Positions 43,040-55,099 of a DNA stretch of 64,000 bases are shown in pieces (within the stretch, counting starts at the first letter, position 1; every line of letters begins with the position of its first letter). The stretch covers positions 1 to 64,000 of the forward strand of contig WNNJ02001495.1 of the NCBI GenBank assembly GCA_012934845.2, written 5' to 3'. Source of the DNA: Pomphorhynchus laevis (Eukaryota; Acanthocephala; Palaeacanthocephala; Echinorhynchida; Pomphorhynchidae). The position numbers were made by a program, and so were the translations under genes. The notes below the pieces were generated by a model. It was not told the origin of the DNA. It saw only the letters and a program-made list of their open reading frames with translations, and searched no databases.

Positions 43040-46000
43040 ATACATATAGTATTTGTACATATTTATACATACAGTAAACGCTGTATATATGTGTGCTTAG
43101 ATGTATGGGTACACTACAAGTATAAAAACGTATAAAAATCGGTAACAAAATCGTATAAAGACGTGCAAAAATCGGTAACGTTTGCTGACGACGCTATGTG
43201 GCGAGATGATCATCGTTGCCCCGCTGACGGTAATCGCGAACGCTCTACTTGCAGCCGCGACGCTGATGATGATCGTTTAACGAATGAAGAATTTACTTTT
43301 CGTTGACTAAAATTATGTTTGTAATTTTAACATATTTGTTTTTTATGAATTACATAATTATTAAAATATAATATGTTAAAAACTATAAGTTCTTAAAAAT
43401 GGATTGATGCAATAAGCATAGAGATCATAGAGAGGGAATTGGAAAGTTTGAAGTATATATCGAGGATTGTGCATTTTGTGGGTTAGCGTTTTAAGATGTT
43501 AAGTGGGCAGATGTGGAATTTTGCTGAGAGATTGATCGAGTTAAAAAATCTTATGTGAGTTTGTTAAATTGGTTTAAGAAATGTGTATAATAGGTACATA
43601 AATTTATATTTGAAAGTTTGAGGTAAAAAGCTCAAAGTTTGAAAAATGATTGAGTGTGGAAAATTATTACCAGTTACGTGTAGGTTATTGGAAATAGAGC
43701 ATAAGGTGTTTTCATGAATAATGGACAGTATGAGCGTAGAATAAGATTCGTGGTTGCTTGGAGAATGCTGTTAAAGGTAAGGCCATAAGACTAAGCGGGG
43801 GAATTGTAGTAGAGATACCATAAATTTGGGATAAGGCGTATTTCAATGCTTGATAGTTCGTTAACATGATAATTTTTGATTGAAGTATATATCGATAGAT
43901 AAGTACCACTATTGTTGTCAAGATGCCATTTTCAAAGTTAATGGTTTTAAAAATCTTAGAATGGTTTAACCTAATGACTTTGAAATTGTCAAATGTTTCC
44001 TCATGTCACAATCGTCAGTGTGCTAACTTATGCTCATTCTGATGAATTAATTCCGATGGATTATTTGAGTTACTGATCCGAATTTAGTATCTCCAGAGAA
44101 AAGGCTTTCAGAAGTTGCAGCATACTTTGTGTACGTGAAACCATAAGCGTATCTTTACAGTTGATATTTCTCATGAAAAATAATTTTTTAATTTTAATTG
44201 AAAAATTACCTAATTCTAATTTTTACCTAATTCTTGTCGTATCGAGATCCTTCTGCCTCAATTTAATAATAAAATAAAATTGTATATATTATATGCAATA
44301 TATAATATGCATATATTCACGAAGATATATCTTTCGTGAAGATATTAGATATCTTTCGTGAAGATATATGCGTATCTTCACGGTTGGTATTCTCATAAAA
44401 AATGATGTTTAATTTTTTAATTGAAAAACTATTCGTTTTTTTAAATTTCGACATTGTGTCTTATGATCTCATAATCTATTTCGACGTTATGCCTTTTATG
44501 CAAACGTTTGATAATAGATTGGTCAAGTACATACTAAAATATTAATATTAACCAAGGATCATTAAAGATACTTAAATTTTAATAATTAAAATTTAAATAA
44601 CTTTTTAAGATTTTATCTTATACAAATAGAAATTAGGAAAACAATGTGTGTTAATACCCCCATTTGATTCTAAACGTTGTAAGATGAAATTAATATGCAA
44701 GGTAAGTAGGAAACAATGAGTCGAGGAAAGGGATTAGCATGTAAGATTTACTGTAACCATGTAACGGTAAAGAACAATGGTCCGAATTTTCAGACTAATT
44801 AAAATGTGGTCGCTTTTGCGCGATGATAAGCTCTCTTTAGAATACATATGTAAAAATCTGAAAAAGTAACAAATAACTTAGTATAATGTTATCATATAAC
44901 TATTCGCTACAATGCACTTCGAACTGAAAGCCTCAAAAATCGCTATACAAACTATTTGGTTCTCTTTCGAAGAGGCCCTTCGTTTTTACTTCCTATTATT
45001 ATACGTATATATTATATTATAAAATAATTAATTTTTTTATATTATAAAATTATTAATATACGTGTTATTTCTTTAAGAAATAACATAGCGATAGCACCTT
45101 ATCATAGCATCTTTAATTAGCCACGTTAACTCATTTATAAATCTAACTCATATATTTTCTTATAATAGTAGACCAACGTAGATGGTTATTTGGAATATTA
45201 AACGACTGGTGGATGGCAAAATGAAACAAGTTGCGATAAATTGCTACAAGAGCTAGATGTTAAAACGATTGAGGAAAAATTATTTTTTAATTAAAAAATT
45301 ATTTGTCGTGACAAATACTATCTGTGAAGATATTTAATGCATATGACGGCACTTACACAAATTATGCTGCCATTCTTGAAAGCCTCTACTCTATAGCTGC
45401 TAAATTCGGATGTTTAACTCGCAAATATTTAATAATTTTCGTACATTTGTTTAACTATGTAAAAAGCGTCCTCTGTAAAAAAAAGTCCTTAATTGAAAAT
45501 AACTAGTAATTTAAAATTAAAAAATGTAATCAAAAGTTGTATTGTTCTTGGGCCCTATTATAAAGTATATCCTTATTTTGTTAGACATTTTATTCAGTTG
45601 CAGTAGTTATTACAGAATCTTTGCATGTTTGATGAACAAGCTTTAATAAATAAATCAGACCAGATAATTGAGTACATGGATTTTAGTCTATATATAAATT
45701 AACAATAAAAATAGATAATTATTAATAATAAATGATATAAATAATAATACTAATAAATAATATACTAAATATTCGAATACGGAATATAGGTCATCAGGAG
45801 GAACTGATAACCAAAAAAACTATTTGAAATCTTTGATAAGAGGACAATTTTTCAAGTTTATTTTGGTATTTATCTGACAAATTCAGTTTATTTTAATATT
45901 ACATTTTATAATAAAAAATGAATTTTAAACTATCTTAAATTTTAATTTTGAAATCCCGCGGTAATTTTAACAGGTTAATAGAAAAAAGATATTATTGCAT

Positions 46001-48550
46001 CGCACACAATTAAAAATAAATATATACTTTTTACAACAAATTACAATGTTTTAACAAATGATGACATAACCAAGTTATTGAGTAACAATAAAAATATGCT
46101 GTTAAAATCTTAACATTTAGTTAATTCATTGTCTTTGATATTAACTAGCCACGTTAACTCATTTATATATTTAACTCATATATTTTCTTATGTATTTTCT
46201 TATATATTTTCTTTTAAATTACAAACGAGTTACTTAATTTCAGCATTGGCATTACGATTTCATTATATAAAAATCTTATTTTCTCATTCGAAAATATGCA
46301 ACATTTCAGATAGTGTTTTATTTTCTCAATCCCAAAACAAATTGTGAAAAATAAACCTTAAATGACACAAAAGAATACTGATATTTAATTTATTTTCAAT
46401 TGCACACTAAATTTATAAATCGTGACTAATAGAATTATGATACAAATCGATTGTTAACTTATTTATGTATTAGTTATTGATTAATGTAGCGAGTGAAATT
46501 TAATTATTTATTTTAAATTCAAAGTTTCAATAACTAAGAGTTATCTTCATCAGGACATAAAAACAACAATAAGATACAATAAAGATGTTCCATAAATTGT
46601 TGGTCTTGAGATTATCATATCGCTGCAATTTAAACGATTAAGTGCGCCTAGTCGCGGACAACGAAAATGAAGAATACGAAAAGGTAAGTATTAAAAAAGT
46701 AAATAATTCTAAATTGATTAATAACAGAACAATATAGCACTGATGTGATCATGATATGTATATTTAAATAATATAAAACGGTTTAAAAAATAATATAATA
46801 TTGCCTAGTTTCCATAACAAGCACTAGTCAATAAATATTATATTTTTTTCCAATCAGTTTTATATTAGTGTTAGTGTGTTAAGCTGCCCATAGATGAGTA
46901 TCATGTTCACGCTATTGACGAGTCCCATAAGGACAAAACACGTGTCTAGCGTTGTGTTTGCGCGCAATTAAGCATGGTTTTATTTTATTGGATTACTGGG
47001 CGCACACTTACAGTAAATAGATGTAGTTCGCTCCCAGTTTTAATCTTAATTTTTTGAAATACATAATACAATAAAAATAAATTAAAATATAAATAAACCC
47101 ACATACAAAGTTTTATTGTGTTTTATGCACTTTTTTATATATTTTATTGTATTTATATTTTATTTTTTAATAAATTACTTGGCTTTTATTTTTTTATTAA
47201 GTCCTTAATTGAGAATAACTAATAATTTAGCTGAGAGTTATTAAAAATTTTACTTTAAAAATAAATAATTAAACTTTGCGGTTTCAGAAATTTATTACAT
47301 TAATGGTTTCCTATAATGAGGATTCTCAGGCGGTACTGGATTGTTAGCCTAGTTGGTAAGGCTAACAATCATAATTATAACAACCAATAATTATAACAAA
47401 AGTTATAATTATTTATAAAGAAAATTATATATATGTTACAATTTTTTCAAAAACCGTAACAATTTTCTTTTTTTCGTGATCATTGTTTGATCATCATTTG
47501 ATTTGATTTGTTTGATTTGATTCTCCTCTTTTCTATAAATTAGCATATTCTAAATTCAACTTTAAAATTCAATGGCATGTCATTTATAGACATGCCATTG
47601 AAATATTGAATAATTCCTTTGGTCTTTGATTTGATTTTCCTGTTTTCTATAAATTAGCATATTCTAAATTCAACTTTAAAATTAAAGTTGAATTAAAAGT
47701 GCATTTAGTGTTTGAAAGGAAATTACTGCGTTACACAGCTTTCTAATGAGTCAGGTGTACCATGAACGTAAGTAGCGGATGAAACAATACCAATACTTTA
47801 AGCTAAAATAGGGCATGTTGTGAGTCAATGTGTATGAATTTGAAGTAATAAAGGAATTACACCGTAGCTCGTTTCTGCCGCGAAATCAACTTGTGTGATC
47901 TAGCAAAATTTATCAAAATAAATGAAAGAATCCATCACATGATGGCGAATCAATAAAGCATCCCCACATGATACTCTTTGATATCCTTTGTGGTAGTTTT
48001 TCACTAAGTCGATCATTTACATCACGTGCAAAGTAACGATATTTAAATTATATTTTGATAAGCAACTAAATGCACAATGTATTACGACTACAATAACAGC
48101 AATATCAGTTTAGCACAGCACAACTGATATTAAATCCACAGCAATGTGATCAGGGTTGTAGTGGTTTTTGACTCAAAGACAATACGTAATAATCTAAACG
48201 ACCATGAATATTAAAATTGAAGTAACTTTTAAATATACTTTTGAGGAATGTTGATACCTAATAATATATAATTGATTAGTGCTCGGATATTTTGTCGATT
48301 GACTTGACATCTCATTATCAGTACTGATTAATTGTAGCTCAATCAATGGAATGTTTAATAAAAACAATTTAATCCAACGGAAATAATTAAAATAAAAATG
48401 AATATTTTTTAAAGTTTAAAACTTGATTGGATTAATTTCTCTGTAATAATAAAATGTAACATAATCAATCAGTATATGAACGTAGTGATCGATAATAAAT
48501 TGTGGGTATTTGTCGTGTCTCGATTTTAAATTGAATAAATCACTTAAATG
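43040..48550. other. Gene-poor region, AT-rich
   Basis: No convincing gene. Contents: a short CpG-rich patch with a 44-codon charged frame (about 43173-43305); repeated TTCGTGAAGATAT motifs at 44310-44385; PLE-end relics at 45654-45812 and 46495-46560; a tRNA D-arm-like hairpin at 47340-47368; and small direct and inverted repeats at 47531-47690. The 3' UTR of the tetraspanin gene should lie just below 48553. Confidence 0.5.
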
Positions 48551-48552
48551 AT

Positions 48553-49491
48553 CTAGTCTAGGTATAACTTCTTCCATTGATTTTTACATGCAATACTGGA
48601 CCGTAAACCAAGTGCAAGGGTAATACTAATAATTTGAGTAAGTAGTAACACACTAATAATAAGAGCTAGATTTGTACTGTGGTTGACGATCCAGAAATAG
48701 GCTTTGCTTAAGCATCCTTCAACATTAATATCACTTAGATCTGCATTAGGCTTCAACGCTCCAAGTCCGCATTGCTTATTAAATTGGACTTTAGTTTTAG
48801 AAATATTATCGACGTTGATATCAGGAAGATTGTAAGTTTTTGATTTACAGCAGCTAGCAGGCACACTGCATGCCTCCACATTGCCAATTATAATTGATGA
48901 ACAATTAAAGTAAGCATTTATTTCCCAATCTTTGTAACCGTTAACACCACAACACATAAGCCAATCTTGTTGAATCCAATCGACTAGATCATGAAAGTCA
49001 TCATCATCTCTGTATCTTCTTAAAAGATCAACAAGCTTTCGACTTAAATGATCATTGGTTGATTCGCGATTGACTATCGTGTAAATTACAATTGCCATTT
49101 GGCTCATAAAAATCAGAGACAATATCAACGTGTACAATAACAGAAAACATTGATTTTCTCGTAAGGCCCCAATGCACCCAATAAACGCGACACTAAATAT
49201 AAGGCAACCTCCTATTACAAATATAAATGCGGGATCGAAGAATAGCGTTCTTTGTGACAATAATTTACCAATATTTTGAAAAGTATCTTTTTCAACCCAT
49301 GCATAAACGCCGATACCGCACATGGCTAAACCCAGCAACCAGAATATTGTATTAGCAATGAAAAGAGGAAGTTTAAGACAGTTTGTAGTCTCATGTGGTG
49401 CTGATTGTAACGAATCAGCAACTGGAGCAAACCGGTGATTCAACAATGAATCTAAAGAGTGTAAACTTTTTCGGCTGTGACTTTTCCTCAT
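48553..49491 (-). CDS. Tetraspanin, TspanC8-type, intact
   Basis: A 312-residue four-pass membrane protein in a single exon, starting at the ATG at 49489-49491. Membrane segments are at about residues 43-66, 86-110, 115-140 and 273-297; the short intracellular loop is GALRENQC. The large extracellular loop (about 141-272) has eight cysteines: CCG at 180-182, C197 in YFNCSS, C208, C214-C215 in VPASCC, C241 in QCGLG and C260 in EGC. This is the TspanC8 pattern (Tspan5/10/14/15/17/33), whose known members bind ADAM10 and direct its exit from the ER and its surface delivery; that role here is inference. Polar membrane-proximal Cys residues could be palmitoylated. The 40-residue cytoplasmic N-terminus is longer than in most members, so MRKSHSRKS may not be the only start. 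No internal defect is seen. Orthology within the group is not resolved. Confidence 0.9.
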   Translation of the reverse strand: MRKSHSRKSLHSLDSLLNHRFAPVADSLQSAPHETTNCLKLPLFIANTIFWLLGLAMCGIGVYAWVEKDTFQNIGKLLSQRTLFFDPAFIFVIGGCLIFSVAFIGCIGALRENQCFLLLYTLILSLIFMSQMAIVIYTIVNRESTNDHLSRKLVDLLRRYRDDDDFHDLVDWIQQDWLMCCGVNGYKDWEINAYFNCSSIIIGNVEACSVPASCCKSKTYNLPDINVDNISKTKVQFNKQCGLGALKPNADLSDINVEGCLSKAYFWIVNHSTNLALIISVLLLTQIISITLALGLRSSIACKNQWKKLYLD

Positions 49492-50180
49492 CTGTCAGTA
49501 ATTTGTACTTTTGTTTTATCGCCAAAGATCCCTGTTTAAATGGTCAATAAGATGATTTTATGGACAACGTTAAATGATCAACATGTTTTCTGTCATATGA
49601 CGTCCATTAGGTAATACCATTTATAATCTTATTCGTAAAGCACTACAAATTAACAGCTGCTTTATATTAAAACATCTGAAAAGAACATTTTCATTTCGTA
49701 ATTTGCTTTTCTATTAAATACTTTCTGTTTTACTTAAATTTCTCTAAATTTAACAAATTAAAGAGTAAACAAGAATCGTCTTTAAATGAACTTTAAGTTA
49801 TTAACTACATCTTTGATATCTTCTTATTGCTGACAAATGCTATTTGCATACAATAATTATTAAATGCTGTTGCGCAATACGCTGCAATTTAATTGTTTGC
49901 CAAAGACCTAGCGTTTGAGCCTGTATGATTTACATAATAATTAAGTAGATTGCAATTAAATTAATAGAATAAATTATTTTAAAAATTTTTAAATTTAAAA
50001 TAATGAAGTGATGATATTGGTTACTGATAAATAGTTTTTGAAAACGTGGAATAATAGATCAATTAAATTTACTTAAACATCATAGTTTTTTTACCGATTA
50101 TATAGTAAATATATAAATATATTTACTTTAACGTGTCAAATGCGTGCCAGCGCACGCTTCATGACCACAACAAAACAAAA
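49492..50180. other. Upstream region of the tetraspanin gene
   Basis: AT-rich and probably contains the tetraspanin promoter. No TATA element or other gene can be singled out. Confidence 0.4.
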
Positions 50181-50187
50181 ATGTAAA

Positions 50188-51830
50188 TCAGGTGTCGAGA
50201 AGGTGTGAACGGAGGAGGTGTTTGAATGTAATAAAGGAGGGGGCGCGGCGGACGTCGAGAGGAAGTTGATTCCAGGCGAGTGGGGCGGCGACCAGGAAGG
50301 ATCGGAGACCGTAGTTGTTGGAGTAATTAGGAACGTGGAGTAAGAGGGTATGACGGAAACGCAGCGATAGCGAGATGGAGCGAGTGTCGTCTAAGAAAGG
50401 AAGATTGATGAACGATGGGGAGACGACAGCGTTGATACGAAAAGTTACAAGAAGGCGGAGTTTGATGCGGATGTGGATGGTGGGCCAGGAGAGTTGGGCA
50501 AAACATGTGGATGTGTGATCGAATCGACGGAGACGAAAGAGCACTCGAACGGCGGTGTTGATTATTCGTTGTAGGGGTAAGATGATGGATTTTGGAGAAT
50601 TGGCGAAAAGGCTAAGGCAGTAATCGATTTTAGGGAAAATAAGCGATGAAAGAAGAGACATACAAGAACGGAAGTCGATAAGGGACCGGATACGGCGGAT
50701 GCCAGGGAGAATTAAGTTAGACAAGCGGACCTCGTCACGGACAAAGTTTTTAAGAGAAAGGTGATCATCGAAATGGAAGTCTAAGAACGTGAGATTGTGT
50801 ACTATGGGTATGATCGATGAGGCAAAATATACAGTGGGAGGAGATATGTTTGGTTTACGGGGAGTATCCACATAATTTAGACTTGTCGGGGTTTAGAACG
50901 AGATGGAGATTGGAGAGACGTTTGTAGATAGAAGAAAGACAGTTGGAGGCAGAAATGCTGATATCATGTAAGCGATGTGCGGGTGCATGAGTAAAAGAAT
51001 AGACGATATAAGAACGAGACAAGAGCGGAAGTCGATCAGCCTGTGGACGCGACTGAGATCTTAAAGAAATGATAAATAAGAGTGAGCTTTGCTACGCATA
51101 AGGTTTAAATGATAGGAAATTGTCGAAGTGATAACCTAAGAAAATCATATGGTCAACGATTGGGAGAATGATTAAATTAACAGGTAAAATAAGTGGAGTT
51201 ATGTATAGGTGATGAGGGATGATCCACATGATTTATGGCTTTTCAAGATTAAGAGCTAGACAAAGAAAAAAAAGATGGTTGGAGATAGACATACGACAAA
51301 TTCTGGCAGAACTAGCGAGGTCGTGGATATAGAGATGATGCGCATGAGAGTAGAGAAGGATATCATTGCATAATGCATCAGATGAAAGTTATGGTCACGG
51401 GTTATATAAGACAAGTCGCCGAGAAGAGAGAAAAGAAGAGGACATAAATCAGAGCCTTGTGAAACGCCGTGGAGATTGAAGAAAATATAGATGAAGATAA
51501 GTTTGAGTGACCACCAAAAGAGCGTTTGGAGAGATAAGATGTGTTACAGACTACAATATGAACTGAGAAACCATAGCCGGGACGACGCTGAGAGTAGGGT
51601 AAAATGATCGACAATGTCATAAGCAGTAGACAGATCAAGAGAGATTACGACACTACATAGTTTTATATCGCGAGCTTGAAGTATTTCACTGAAACCATTT
51701 TGGTAAACAAGTTCAATAGAGTGTTTAGAACGTAAGGCAGACAGAATGGAGGTATAAATTTGAGGAAACAATGTGTAGATTGACCTGAAGTGGCACAAGA
51801 CGCTCAAGGAGTTAAGTTACGGTAGGGAGA
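50188..51830 (-). mobile_element. LINE 3' half, CR1/L2-like
   Basis: A G-rich plus strand marks a C-rich coding strand. The 227-codon frame 50188-50871 is the post-RT domain: FLDFHFDDHLSLKNFV, SSLIFPKIDYCLSLFANSPK, LQRIINTAVRVLFRLRRFDH, LRSFLVAAPLAWNQLPLDVR. Upstream remnants of the RT are DLSTAYDIVDHFTLLSASSR (about 51570-51670) and the HKALIYVLFFSLFSATCLI equivalent of the GVPQGS...LF region. The copy is 5'-truncated and broken in the RT. The base composition and sequence style match the plus-strand LINE at 58.6-62 kb, so both are probably one family. Confidence 0.75.
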
Positions 51831-52149
51831 AGATCAATCGTGCAATAATATAAAATAAAATAGTATTAATATATAGATTATTATATAAAGTTATTATTTT
51901 AAATAATACAAATAATCGATATGTTTATTAATTAATAAATATATGGTAGCATAACATAAAGAAAAAAATGAAAAAAAACTAAAGTGCAAGTGCTTGCAAA
52001 CAGTTGAGTTTCTTTTTAAAATTAGTATTTAATTAAGCCATAATAATTTCTTATGGAAGATAATTCCAATTCTTGATTACTCGGTCTGTCAAACAATTAA
52101 GCTTTTTTAATCAACGGTGCACTCTCTGAATAGTAAATTCATGGCTACT

Positions 52150-55075
52150 AGTGTAAGTTTGAGTACGCAGGGAAACATAAAATTGATGGGTTTATGGGAT
52201 CTTTCAGAGCACATCAAGTGATAAGATCCCTTATTTTTCGCATATTATACATGGGTTTCACATTTAAACGCTAAAGCGATCGTGGTAAGGTAGATCTTAC
52301 AAACCTGTAACGCTTTTAGGTGCTCGTCCCATGACTCTTTCTATCTGGAGAACCTCACCATCAGATTGTGGATACGCCACTTCAGAGCAGTACATTAAAA
52401 TGCTATCTACGTATGCATTAAACAAATAGGGGAAATTGCCGATTGATAGTTTTATGAAGAATCTCCTTATAATACCAAATTTTCTCATCGCCCTAGAACA
52501 AATATCATATGTATGTTTTATTTTTTAAGTTGTTTGCCACAACAATTCCCAGATCTTTGAACTGATCGACTGTAACTAATAATAAGGATCTTATGCTATA
52601 ACAGTGGTCTAAATATTGTTCCCCCGAAATGCATATAGGTGCACTTTGGCACACTAACTTTTATCTTATGTACATTTGTCCATTTTAAAAGAACGTCCAA
52701 GTCACTTAAAGAATAGATCTATCTAGATCAGATATAATCTCTCGCCTTAAATCATATGCGTACATAATCAAAGATGACCTAATAATGCCAGGCAGATCAT
52801 TTATGAATATAATAAATAATAATGAGCTAATAATAGAACTTTGAGGAACACCCATTCTAATTATCACACAGGACTGCCGATTTCATGGCTGACAGAAAAG
52901 CAGCAATCAAATTACAATGTGCTAATTAAACTTGCAAGATGTAAGGTTTCGTAACAGCATGATGTGATCTACCGTGTCAAATGCCTTAGCTAATCAATAA
53001 ATATAACATCACTATCAAAACCTTTATCCAAGGACTTGAGTCAGTTGTTACGAGCTAACAAAAGGTTTGTAGATATCGATCTGTGCGTGCGAAAATGATG
53101 CTGAGATGTGTGGACGGATAAGTTTTTAGTTACATGAGCATTCATTTGTCGTAAAATCAAAAGTTCGAGAACTGCGGCAAATGCATGTATAGCTGATCAG
53201 TCTGTAATTGCTTTCGTTTGTACGATTACTTTTTTTAAACAGGAAAAACTAATGTTCTGGTAATTTTCTGAAAATGCTAACAGAGTAAGCCTTTATCCAT
53301 GAAAAAGGATATGCTTCCTTACATGTAAGCATATTGTAATCGAATTATTGGGTATTATCCCCTATAATTGTAAAAAACTCTGTTAAGAGGTTATTAGATA
53401 TTAAGTAATCTTCGGTTACTAAGTTATCATCAATTTTAATGCATAGTTTTTGATTGTGCATTTTTAGCCGACTTGATGAATAGCGAAAGAGGTTTTACGG
53501 TTCAGCTTAAAATCTTCTATCAGATTTCTCTCAAAGTGGAGTTTATCAAGCTTGCATTTTGTAACTTTGTCACGAAACGTGCAATAAACCGAGTAATGGA
53601 TATCATCGCGTTTATATTCGGCGAATAACTTACGACTACGTTTAATAATCTCTTTCAATTTAGAATCAAACCACGGCTTTGTTGAATTGTCGGTGTTAAC
53701 ACGTTTTAGCGAAAAAACCAATAAAGTGTAGTGGCAAGTACATGTTTGAAACATAATCAAAGCTGATTTAAGGCCACTTATAAATGGGTCACTCCAAACA
53801 ACTGATGATAGGAATTGGTTGACAGTGGCGAAATTGATTTTGTAAAGATTTACACGAGACGTAGATGGTTGAGGTAGTTTTATGCTAATATACAGATAGA
53901 TAAATAGCAAACGATGATCGCTCATACCTAAGGTGTCACTATAATCAACGGAATCATATATTCCGGGCTGGATAAGCACAGATCGAGCAGGTTTTTAAAG
54001 TTCCCTTTAAATCTAGTCAAATCATTTACGTGCTGTGTTAGATAACATTAGTTAATAGTATCAAGGATAAGAGAGAACAGAAAATCACAGCACGGTGACC
54101 TCAAATAACTGTTCTAAATAACGTGAGAAGAAATTAAAATCACCCAAAATGCAAACATTGTATGCAAGCTAAAATCGTTTAATATCCATCCTTATGTTTT
54201 GTGAGTCAGCCAAAGGACCGTGATGAATGAGACGAACAATCAAGCTTGAAGATTTTTCTTCAACCGTGATTCTTCACCACAAAAATTCTAAGCGGTCAAT
54301 CGAATGACTGCTCAATACATCAACATTCAATCGATTTTAGATATATATAATAAATAACACCACCACATTTAAAGCCATCACGGTCAAATCTGAAAGAAGC
54401 ATAACCCGGAATGATATTTTCAGAGTCAGTGATATAGAAGCCAAACAATGATTCCGTTATTGAAATTGAATGAAATGAGTATTTTGCTAGCAGAAAACAA
54501 ATTTCGTCTAGTTTAGCCATTAAACTTTGAACGTTAGTATAAATAATATTAATGAATCTAAGGTACGGCAATTCAAAAGTAAGATTAGATGTTGAATATG
54601 TTGATTTAAAAGAAGGTATAGTAACAAACTACCTACATGATTAATGGTACAGACGCGGAGTAGTGTGTCAGTTGTTTACTTCGCATCGGTAGTAGTAGGG
54701 TTGATGGTACCAAATGCCCTCGAACACGACGACGCACTACCTCAAAATTCTGAATTGTGAGGTTACGTTTTCCGTTTTGGAAACGACTACCGAGTTTCTT
54801 TCTGTGCTGCTTATAAACGCTGTCGATCAGATATGTCAAGATCACGCAAACATCGAATTTCTGAGCATTTTTAGCGAAACGCAATCTTGAACAAAACATC
54901 AACCGAATCCTGACAACTGAATACTACTTTTAATAACCGTGGCTTTCTAAAACTTCCTAAGAAGAAAATAAAAATACGTAAGGTAGAAAGTGTAATAAGA
55001 TCATAACCACATTGAATAAGAGAGAATATTGATCGCAATATCTCTAAATTATCTAAATTAAATGTTACGGCCATT
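52150..55075 (-). mobile_element. LINE, CR1/Jockey-like, full-length but decayed
   Basis: Read on the minus strand, a probable ORF1 end (FLGSFRKPRLLKVVFSCQD; LGSRFQNGKRNLTIQNFEVV; 54650-55070) is followed by an AP-type endonuclease: INIIYTNVQSLMAKLDEICF, ITESLFGF and IPGYASFRFDRDG (54320-54571), and LGMSDHRLLFIYLYI and STKPWFDSKLKEIIKRSRKL (53464-53979). Weak RT remnants lie at 52.5-53.4 kb, and the post-RT FNAYVDSILMYCSEVAYPQS at 52297-52488. Frames change repeatedly. It abuts the PLE that begins just right of it on the other strand. Confidence 0.65.
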
Positions 55076-55099
55076 AGAACGAAATTTTTTTAATTATAA

